Assembly: GCA_000433415.1 (NCBI GenBank)
Contig: FR890535.1
Coordinates: 9,055-26,337 of the forward strand
Length of the DNA stretch: 17,283 bases
Source: Clostridium sp. CAG:448
GTDB lineage: Bacteria; Bacillota; Clostridia; Oscillospirales; CAG-272
Direction: 5' to 3'
In this document: in pieces, positions 1 through 5,737 of the stretch
How the letters are laid out: the number at the start of each line of letters is the position of its first letter
Numbering within the stretch: the stretch's first letter is position 1
The notes under the pieces: generated by a model
The model's database searches: none
What the model saw: only the letters and a program-made list of their open reading frames with translations
Told to the model about the DNA's origin: nothing
Made by a program: the position numbers and the translations under genes

Positions 1-382
1 CATGGTGGCGGTGCAGGTCATGGGAAACGATACGGCAGTCGGTCTGGCTGCTTCACAGGGAAATTTTGAGCTGAACGTATACATGCCGGTGCTTGCGTAT
101 AACTTTTTGCAATCGGTTCGGCTGCTCGCGGAGGCGATGGATTCTTTCCGCGTGCGTTGCGTGGAGGGAATTGTGCCGGATCGGGAGAGAATGCGCGCGT
201 ATCTGGAGCAATCGCTGATGCTTGTAACCGCCCTGACGCCCGCAATCGGGTATGAAAAAGCGGCAAATACAGCCGAAAAAGCGTATGCCGAGCATTTGAC
301 GTTGCGTCAGGCATGCGTGCAATTGGGGTATTTGACAGGGGAAGCATTCGATAAACTGATGAAACCGGAGGAAATGGTCTGA
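1..382 (+). CDS. fumC: Class II fumarate hydratase, C-terminal part (5' end outside window)
   Basis: This is the last 126 or so residues of a class II fumarase, which interconverts fumarate and L-malate in the cytoplasm. The frame is open through base 1, so the gene starts upstream; the Met at base 2 is internal. The sequence keeps the family segment QVMGND, the SQGNFELNV stretch, the SLMLVTALTPAIGYEKAA helix and the closing KPEEM. These fit fumarase rather than aspartase, whose equivalent region reads differently (for example an AEAGQLQLNV-type stretch). The catalytic Ser loop lies outside the window. Only one base separates its stop from the next start, and the Shine-Dalgarno of the next gene (GGAGGA, 367-372) is inside this gene, so the two are likely co-translated. 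Confident on family; aspartase is the less likely alternative. Confidence 0.93.
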   Translation, partial: MVAVQVMGNDTAVGLAASQGNFELNVYMPVLAYNFLQSVRLLAEAMDSFRVRCVEGIVPDRERMRAYLEQSLMLVTALTPAIGYEKAANTAEKAYAEHLTLRQACVQLGYLTGEAFDKLMKPEEMV

Positions 383-383
383 T

Positions 384-1646
384 ATGGACGAAAGTCACAA
401 CAGCAATCAAACAAAAACGGACATTGCGGCAGAGTCGCTGAAAAAGCACTATGAGTGGCAGGGGAAAATCGAGGTGGTGTCGCGCGTAGCCATCCGCACA
501 AGAGAGGACCTTTCTCTGGCATACACGCCCGGTGTTGCACAGCCGTGTCTTGCGATCCGGGAGGATCCGGACAAGTCCTATGCCCTGACGCGGCGGGCAA
601 ATCTTGTCGCGGTGATTACGGACGGCAGTGCGATTCTCGGTTTGGGGAATATCGGACCGGAGGCAGGAATGCCGGTGATGGAGGGAAAATGTGCACTGTT
701 CAAGCAGTTTGCGGACGTGGACGCGTTCCCGCTCTGTATCAGGACGCAGGATGTGGACGAATTGGTGCGTACCATTTATCTTTTGTCGGGCAGCTTCGGC
801 GGCATCAACCTGGAAGACATTGCCGCGCCGCGTTGCTTTGAGGTGGAGCGCAGGCTCAAGCAGATCTGTGACATTCCCGTTTTCCATGACGACCAGCACG
901 GAACCGCGGTAGTCGTGGCTGCGGCACTATTGAACGCACTGCGCGTGGTGGAAAAGGACATCGGACAGGTGCGGGTTGTCATCAACGGTGCCGGTTCCGC
1001 CGGTTGCGCAATCGGACTGCACCTGTTGCATATGGGCGTGCGGCATCTGATCATGGTGGATCGGTGCGGTATCCTTGCCGCGGACGATCCGGATCTGCAT
1101 GAGGCGCATGCACAGATCGCACGGCTGACGAACGAGCAACGCTTGCACGGATCTCTTGCCGATGCCATGCGCGGCGCGGACGTCCTGATCGGCGTTTCCG
1201 CTCCGGGTGTGGTGACAGAGGCCATGGTCCGTTCCATGAACCGGGACGCGATTGTTTTCCCGATGGCAAATCCGACGCCGGAGATCATGCCGGATGCGGC
1301 AATCCGGGCGGGGGCGCGTATCGTCGGTACGGGCAGATCGGATTATCCCAATCAGATCAACAATGTCCTGGCATTTCCGGGCATTTTCCGCGGCGCGCTG
1401 GACTGCCGTGCCCGGGAGATCAACGAAGAGATGAAGGTCGCCGCTTCCTATGCGCTGGCATCGCTGATTCCGGTAGGGGAACTGAACGAAAACAATATTA
1501 TCATTCCGGCGCTGGATCCCCGTGTTGCAAAAACAGTGGCGGCGGCGGTACGCCGGGCGGCGTATCGAACCGGCGTCGCACGGGTGAGATTTGCGGAAGA
1601 CGGAGAGGACAGAAAGGAAAAGACAGAAGATGAGAATCGTAATTAA
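384..1646 (+). CDS. NAD(P)-dependent malic enzyme (oxaloacetate-decarboxylating)
   Basis: This 420-residue protein is a bacterial short-form malic enzyme, which oxidatively decarboxylates malate to pyruvate and CO2 with NAD or NADP. Visible family motifs are AYTPGVA with the catalytic-type Tyr at about residue 47, MEGKCALFKQF with Lys about 102, the metal/substrate segment FHDDQHGTAV with Asp about 169-170, and the Rossmann loop NGAGSAG at about 201-207. Its length matches the roughly 400-residue family. The start at 384 follows a GGAGGA site with 11 bases between. The C-terminal tail after about residue 398 is highly charged (Glu, Asp, Lys, Arg) and its codons overlap the start of proB by 17 bases. 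Placed right after fumarase, it would pull malate on to pyruvate. Cofactor preference cannot be read from the sequence with confidence. Confidence 0.95.
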   Translation: MDESHNSNQTKTDIAAESLKKHYEWQGKIEVVSRVAIRTREDLSLAYTPGVAQPCLAIREDPDKSYALTRRANLVAVITDGSAILGLGNIGPEAGMPVMEGKCALFKQFADVDAFPLCIRTQDVDELVRTIYLLSGSFGGINLEDIAAPRCFEVERRLKQICDIPVFHDDQHGTAVVVAAALLNALRVVEKDIGQVRVVINGAGSAGCAIGLHLLHMGVRHLIMVDRCGILAADDPDLHEAHAQIARLTNEQRLHGSLADAMRGADVLIGVSAPGVVTEAMVRSMNRDAIVFPMANPTPEIMPDAAIRAGARIVGTGRSDYPNQINNVLAFPGIFRGALDCRAREINEEMKVAASYALASLIPVGELNENNIIIPALDPRVAKTVAAAVRRAAYRTGVARVRFAEDGEDRKEKTEDENRN

Positions 1647-2406
1647 AATCGGGACGTCCACACTGACCTATGCCACCGGACGTTTACATATCCGCAGGGT
1701 TGAGGCGCTCTGCCGCACGGTGGCGGACCTCAAAAACGCCGGACACGAGATTATTTTGGTCTCCTCCGGTGCCATTGCCATGGGAGTCGGAAAACTGGGA
1801 CTGCGGGAGCGCCCTGCGGATATGCCCGGGAAACAGGCGGCGGCGGCAGTGGGGCAGTGTGAGCTGATGTATACCTACGACCGGTTGTTCGCCTCCTACA
1901 ATCACACCGTTGCGCAGCTTCTGATGACCGGGGATGATTTCCGGAACGAGGCGCGGCACGAAAATTTCAGCAATGCCGTCACACGCCTGCTTGCGTTGGG
2001 GGTTTTGCCGGTTATCAATGAGAATGATACGGTTTCCACGGAAGAAATTGCGGTTGGGGACAATGACTCTTTGGGGGCAATCGTTGCGGTCAGCGTCCAC
2101 GCGGATCTGTTGGTACTTCTGTCCGATATTGACGGATTGTATACGGCGGATCCGCACCGGGTGCCGGATGCGGAGCTGATTCCGGTGGTATCGGAACTGA
2201 CACCGGCGATTTATGAACTTGCCGGCGGCGAGGGCTCGGCGATGGGAACCGGCGGAATGAAGACCAAACTGCATGCTGCGCAGATCTGCACGGACGGCGG
2301 ATGCGAGATGGTGATTGCAAACGGAACGGATCCGTCCGTTCTGTACGGAATCATCGACGGGCAGTCGATCGGGACACGCTTTTTATGCAAGGGGGGAGCG
2401 CAATGA
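1630..2406 (+). CDS. proB: Glutamate 5-kinase without PUA domain
   Basis: ProB phosphorylates the gamma-carboxyl of glutamate with ATP, the first step of proline synthesis. The 258-residue product has the amino-acid kinase fold landmarks: an N-terminal KIGTSTL, VSSGAIAMG, the PVINENDTVS block with the following GDNDSL, LLSDIDGLYT, and GTGGMKTKL near the end. It stops where the kinase domain ends, so it lacks the C-terminal PUA domain found in the roughly 370-residue enzymes such as that of E. coli. I start it at ATG 1630, where AAGGA (1614-1618) is well placed and MRIVIKIG matches the usual N-terminus; a TTG at 1591 would add 13 charged residues and is unlikely. It overlaps the malic enzyme by 17 bases and proA by ATGA. 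Proline feedback inhibition is known for the family, but no allosteric site is read here. Confidence 0.96.
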   Translation: MRIVIKIGTSTLTYATGRLHIRRVEALCRTVADLKNAGHEIILVSSGAIAMGVGKLGLRERPADMPGKQAAAAVGQCELMYTYDRLFASYNHTVAQLLMTGDDFRNEARHENFSNAVTRLLALGVLPVINENDTVSTEEIAVGDNDSLGAIVAVSVHADLLVLLSDIDGLYTADPHRVPDAELIPVVSELTPAIYELAGGEGSAMGTGGMKTKLHAAQICTDGGCEMVIANGTDPSVLYGIIDGQSIGTRFLCKGGAQ

Positions 2407-3665
2407 AAACCACACGGGAGATTCTGGTGGCGGCAAAACGCGCGTCACTGGGGTTGTCGGCACTGACTTCTGAAAAGAAAAACAAAGCATTGGAAGCGAT
2501 GGCGCTTTCTCTTCTGGCAGGGCAGAAAGAAATTCTGCAAGCAAACGCAATCGACGTAAAGGAAGCGGAACAGACGCTTTCGCCGGTCATGCTGGACCGA
2601 CTGACCCTGAATGAGGAGAGAGTGCGTGCAATGGCACAGGGTATCCGGGATCTGATTCCTCTGGACGATCCGGTCGGGCGTGTGCTGGAAGAGGTGCGCC
2701 GACCGAACGGTTTGCTGATCCGGAAGGTCAGTGTGCCGATCGGCGTTGTGGCAATTATCTACGAAAGCAGACCCAATGTGACCTCCGATGCGGCGGCGTT
2801 GGCGCTCAAAAGCGGCAATGTGTGTATTCTGCGCAGCGGAAAGGAGGCGTTCCGCTCTGCATTTGCCATTGTCGGCGCACTCAAGCGCGGTCTGGCGGAC
2901 GCGGACGTGGATCCGGATCTATTGCAATTGGTAGAGGATACCGGCAGGGAAAGTGCAGTCGCGCTGATGGAAGCGGTCGGATTTGTGGATTTGCTGATTC
3001 CGCGCGGAGGAGCGGGACTGATCCGGGCATGTGTGGAGCGTGCAAAAGTCCCTGTCATTCAGACCGGAACCGGAATCTGCCATATTTTTGTGGACGAAAG
3101 TGCCGATTTTGCGCAGGCATTGACCATCATTGAAAATGCAAAGGCAAGCCGCCCCTCGGTTTGCAATGCGGCGGAGGTCTGCCTTGTGCATCGGGGGATT
3201 GCGCCTTCTTTTCTGCCGGCGTTGGATCGTGTTCTGTATGCCGACCGTGCGGCGCGCGGATTGCATCCGGTCACTTTCTTTTGCGATGCGGCGGCACTTC
3301 CGCTGATGCCGCACGGTCAGAAAGCGGGAGATCAGGATTTTGACAGAGAATTTCTGGATTATGTCATGGCAGTCGCCGTTGTTGACGATGTGGAAGCGGC
3401 AATTGCACATATTGCCGCGCATTCCACACATCATAGCGAAGCCATCCTGAGTAAAAACGAAGCGAATATTCGGCGTTTTACCTCCGCGGTGGACAGCGCT
3501 GCGGTCTATGTCAATGCCTCGACGCGGTTTACGGACGGTGGGGAATTCGGACTTGGCTGTGAAATGGGAATTTCCACGCAGAAACTGCATGCCCGCGGTC
3601 CAATGGGACTCAGGGAACTGAATACGTATAAATATATCGTCAGCGGAGACGGGCAGATACGCTGA
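2403..3665 (+). CDS. proA: Glutamate-5-semialdehyde dehydrogenase (gamma-glutamyl phosphate reductase)
   Basis: ProA reduces gamma-glutamyl phosphate to glutamate-5-semialdehyde with NADPH, the second step of proline synthesis. The 420-residue length is typical. Recognisable family stretches are GVVAIIYESRPNVTSDAAALALKSGN written in order from about residue 116, the VIQTGTGICHIFVD segment, and the active-site region RPSVCNAAE with the catalytic Cys at about residue 254. The C-terminal part has YVNASTRFTDGGEFGLGCEMGIST followed by HARGPMGL, as in the family. ATG 2403 overlaps the proB stop as ATGA and is preceded by a strong AAGGGGGGAG site (2389-2398), so translational coupling with ProB is likely; this fits the known need for the two enzymes to hand over an unstable intermediate. 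The longer open frame starting at 2301 is only read-through upstream of the true start. Confidence 0.97.
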   Translation: MKTTREILVAAKRASLGLSALTSEKKNKALEAMALSLLAGQKEILQANAIDVKEAEQTLSPVMLDRLTLNEERVRAMAQGIRDLIPLDDPVGRVLEEVRRPNGLLIRKVSVPIGVVAIIYESRPNVTSDAAALALKSGNVCILRSGKEAFRSAFAIVGALKRGLADADVDPDLLQLVEDTGRESAVALMEAVGFVDLLIPRGGAGLIRACVERAKVPVIQTGTGICHIFVDESADFAQALTIIENAKASRPSVCNAAEVCLVHRGIAPSFLPALDRVLYADRAARGLHPVTFFCDAAALPLMPHGQKAGDQDFDREFLDYVMAVAVVDDVEAAIAHIAAHSTHHSEAILSKNEANIRRFTSAVDSAAVYVNASTRFTDGGEFGLGCEMGISTQKLHARGPMGLRELNTYKYIVSGDGQIR

Positions 3666-3677
3666 TGGCGGAGAATG

Positions 3678-3684
3678 GGAGGAA
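3678..3684 (+). promoter_or_regulatory. Ribosome binding site that fixes the proC start
   Basis: GGGAGGA lies 7 bases before ATG 3692. The competing ATG at 3665 lies upstream of this site, so this Shine-Dalgarno supports the shorter ProC. Confidence 0.75.
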
Positions 3685-3691
3685 AATCGGA

Positions 3692-4507
3692 ATGGAGCAG
3701 GAAAAAATCGGATTTATCGGCGTAGGAAACATGGGAGGTGCGCTGGCAGGAGCAGCGTGCGCGGCGTGCGGAACCTCGCGCGTCCTGGTTTCCGACGGAA
3801 CTCCGGAGCGCACACGGACCATTGCGGAGCATTTGGGTGCCGTCTGTTCGGATCATGCGACGATTGCCACAGAGTGCCGGATGATTTTTCTGGGGGTCAA
3901 ACCGGGACTGGTACAGACGGTTCTTGCCGGGATTCTGCCGGTGTTGGAACAGCGGAGAGATCCGGTTGCCCTTGTCAGTATGGCGGCAGGGGTGCCGATC
4001 AGTGCCGTGCAGAGCGGTATGTCTGAGAAAAAAATGCCGGTCATTCGGATTATGCCGAATACCCCCGTTGCGGTCGGGGAAGGTATGATTGTCTATACGG
4101 CTTCCCCGGAGGTCACAAAAGAGGATGTTTTGCTTTTGCGGCAGGTGCTGTCCTGTGCCGGCAGACTGGATGCCGTGACGGAGGCACAGGTGGATATGGC
4201 AGGGGCGGTTTCCGGTTGCGGTCCGGCGTTTGTGTACCTGTTTCTGGAGGCAATGGCAGACGGCGCAGTGGAGTGCGGCTTGCCGCGGGAAAAGGCATTG
4301 CTTTATGCGGAACAAACCCTGCTCGGTGCGGCGAAGACGGCGCTTGAGAGCGGTCGGCATCCCGGTGCGCTCAAGGACGCTGTTTGCAGTCCCGGCGGGA
4401 CCACCATTGCGGGGGTGCATGCGCTGGAAGCGGCAGGTTTTCGCGCTGCCGTCATGGACGCAGTGACCGCCGCTTACCGCAAAACCGAGGAGATGCAAAA
4501 GCACTGA
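3692..4507 (+). CDS. proC: Pyrroline-5-carboxylate reductase
   Basis: ProC reduces pyrroline-5-carboxylate to proline, the last step of the pathway begun by proB and proA just upstream. The 271-residue product opens with the dinucleotide-binding sequence IGFIGVGNMGGA (GxGxxG), then has GVKPG, the RIMPNTPVAVGEGM block, and the C-terminal signature VSGCGPAFVYLFLEA followed by CSPGGTTIAGVHALE. I chose ATG 3692 because GGGAGGA (3678-3684) sits 7 bases upstream and the protein then begins at the usual place. An in-frame ATG at 3665 overlaps the proA stop (TGATG) and would add nine residues; its only purine-rich site is about 16 bases away, so it is less likely. The gene is the last of the operon and is followed by a strong hairpin terminator. 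Confidence 0.96.
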   Translation: MEQEKIGFIGVGNMGGALAGAACAACGTSRVLVSDGTPERTRTIAEHLGAVCSDHATIATECRMIFLGVKPGLVQTVLAGILPVLEQRRDPVALVSMAAGVPISAVQSGMSEKKMPVIRIMPNTPVAVGEGMIVYTASPEVTKEDVLLLRQVLSCAGRLDAVTEAQVDMAGAVSGCGPAFVYLFLEAMADGAVECGLPREKALLYAEQTLLGAAKTALESGRHPGALKDAVCSPGGTTIAGVHALEAAGFRAAVMDAVTAAYRKTEEMQKH

Positions 4508-4524
4508 AAACGGCAAGCAATTGA

Positions 4525-4581
4525 AAAACAAGCATCAGGGCATCCGCACGTCAAGTGTGCGGATGCCCTGATGCTTGTTTT
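4525..4581. terminator. Bidirectional terminator between proC and the SH3 lipoprotein gene
   Basis: A perfect 25-bp inverted repeat (4525-4549 and 4557-4581) with a 7-base loop lies between the two convergent genes. The left arm begins with an A run, which is a T run for the minus strand, and the right arm ends in TTTT for the plus strand. It can therefore stop transcripts from both sides. No other feature is seen in the 90 bases between the genes. Confidence 0.93.
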
Positions 4582-4597
4582 CGATCGGAAAGTGTCC

Positions 4598-5335
4598 TTA
4601 AACAGACTTTTTCTCGGTGACTGCTTCTGTGGTTTCCTCTGTTTTGCCGGTCTCGGTGCCGTCAGGCTTGGTTTCGGAGGTGTACTTGGTGCCGATATAC
4701 GCATAGTCGCTGTATTCGTTGGCTTTGTTCTTGTACTCAATCCGGTACCAGCCGTCTCCCTCGGCAACGACCTTGACGGCAGTTCCCTTGGACAGATAAC
4801 CAACGATATTGTTGCTTGCCTCAAAATCCGGTGAAGAACGCGCCTTTAGACTGCCGGCGGTGATATAGACGGTTTTCGGTGTCTCCAAAACCTTTTCCTC
4901 TACCACCAGTGTGACAACTTTGGCGCTGATATAATAGGTACCGTTATCGCCGTCCAGTTTGACGCGATACCACTCACTGTCATAGCCGGTTCTGGTCAGC
5001 ACCGTGTCTTTGGTGACCTGCTTATATTCGCTGTCTTTGGAAACAACCGTATCTTTACGCAGGTTCGCCGCATCGGCAATGACCTTTACTTTGTCGTTTA
5101 CTTCCTTGAAGGTGCGTTCGTTGGCATGCTTGACCTGTTCGGGCGCAGTCGTGACTTCACCGGGATCCTTGGTTGCCACGTTGTCGGCGTAGGTGGTTAC
5201 TTCGCCGGAACCGACGGTGGGCTGTTCTATAGCGCTTGTTGTTTCTTCAGGGTTTTTGTCTTGGGAGCAAGCGGGGAGTGCTACCAATAAAAGAGCCGCA
5301 AAGATGGCGATCAATTTGTTCTTCCTGTTCTTCAT
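4598..5335 (-). CDS. Lipoprotein with two SH3-type (SH3b) domains
   Basis: This 245-residue exported protein has a lipoprotein signal: basic start, hydrophobic core and lipobox LPAC with Cys 23. A Thr/Glu-rich spacer (about 24-75) follows. Two SH3b-like domains are visible, about 76-142 and about 153-222. The second shows the clearest family pattern, with GSLKARSSPDF, a GYLSKGTAVKVV strand, GDGWYRIEY and YAYIGTKY; the first has ANLRKDT, WYRVKLDG and YYISAKVV. SH3b domains commonly bind peptidoglycan or cell-wall polymers, so a wall-facing role is an inference; there is no attached hydrolase or transport domain. The C-terminal 24 residues are again Thr/Glu/Lys-rich. GGAGGT lies 11 bases before the ATG, and a near-perfect promoter lies upstream. 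It is monocistronic and convergent with the proline operon. Confidence 0.9.
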   Translation of the reverse strand: MKNRKNKLIAIFAALLLVALPACSQDKNPEETTSAIEQPTVGSGEVTTYADNVATKDPGEVTTAPEQVKHANERTFKEVNDKVKVIADAANLRKDTVVSKDSEYKQVTKDTVLTRTGYDSEWYRVKLDGDNGTYYISAKVVTLVVEEKVLETPKTVYITAGSLKARSSPDFEASNNIVGYLSKGTAVKVVAEGDGWYRIEYKNKANEYSDYAYIGTKYTSETKPDGTETGKTEETTEAVTEKKSV

Positions 5336-5399
5336 TTTCTACTTCTACCTCCGTTTTTTTCTATATCATAGAGAAAGTGCATATGATTCATCACTTAAG

Positions 5400-5429
5400 A
5401 TTATAGCATATCCGAATTGCCTTTGTCAA
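5400..5429 (-). promoter_or_regulatory. Promoter of the SH3 lipoprotein gene
   Basis: On the minus strand TTGACA (5429 to 5424) and TATAAT (5405 to 5400) are separated by 18 bases. TGC directly before TATAAT makes it an extended -10. Both hexamers are perfect consensus for the housekeeping sigma factor. Transcription would start near 5393, giving a leader of about 58 bases. Confidence 0.88.
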
Positions 5430-5529
5430 TACGCAAATAGTTTTTTTTGCGTTTTTTTATCGCCCGTTACCGACAGAAAACGTGCATAATTCCGCTTTTT
5501 GGGCACCGATGTGCATTTTGCTGCATTTG

Positions 5530-5560
5530 TCGGAAAACAGGGTGCGAATGCGTTTTCCGA
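5530..5560. repeat. Inverted repeat upstream of the CotH-RCC1 promoter
   Basis: TCGGAAAAC (5530-5538) is the exact reverse complement of GTTTTCCGA (5552-5560), with a 13-base centre. It ends 27 bases before the -35 box and so could be an operator or an RNA hairpin. A weaker outer pair, TTACCG...GAAAACG (5467-5482) against CGTTTTC...CGGTAA (5551-5567), shares the right arm. No U run follows, so it is not a terminator. Confidence 0.5.
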
Positions 5561-5587
5561 ACGGTAAAAAAAACACACAATCCCCCC

Positions 5588-5616
5588 TTTACATTTGCTG
5601 AAAAATGTGATAAAAT
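5588..5616 (+). promoter_or_regulatory. Promoter of the CotH-RCC1 / DUF4091 operon
   Basis: TTTACA (5588-5593) and TAAAAT (5611-5616) are 17 bases apart, each one mismatch from consensus. An A-tract at 5565-5573 lies upstream in a position where it could help RNA polymerase bind. The transcript would begin near 5623. Confidence 0.75.
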
Positions 5617-5698
5617 ATCTGTACCTTTCCCGACGTCCGTTGGTACAACCTGTACGATCCCGACAAAAAACGGTCAGGTGACGGGAAAACGTAACAAA

Positions 5699-5720
5699 GC
5701 ACTTTGCAGAGAGAAAGTGC
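5699..5720 (+). promoter_or_regulatory. Leader hairpin just before the CotH-RCC1 ribosome site
   Basis: GCACTTT (5699-5705) pairs with AAAGTGC (5714-5720) around an 8-base loop. The Shine-Dalgarno GGGAGGA starts at 5725, so the stem is next to but does not cover it. It may affect ribosome access; this is an inference. Confidence 0.4.
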
Positions 5721-5737
5721 ATGCGGGAGGATAAGCC

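Larger units (their letters stand above)
5336..5737. other. 402-bp divergent intergenic region
   Basis: No gene is seen here. It holds the minus-strand promoter and leader of the SH3 lipoprotein gene (5336-5429), a T-rich patch around 5440-5460, two nested inverted repeats at 5467-5567, an A-tract near 5565-5573, the plus-strand promoter at 5588-5616 and the roughly 115-base leader of the CotH-RCC1 gene. A 13-base sequence occurs in it twice in direct orientation (5370-5382 and 5710-5722). Confidence 0.7.

Noticed and set aside
18..899. 293-residue minus-strand frame across fumC and the malic enzyme gene
   Set aside because: It spans two clearly conserved genes on the other strand and has a Arg/Pro/His-rich composition typical of an antisense frame.
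1591..1629. Upstream TTG start for proB
   Set aside because: It adds 13 charged residues not seen in the family; ATG 1630 has a well-spaced ribosome site and a standard N-terminus.
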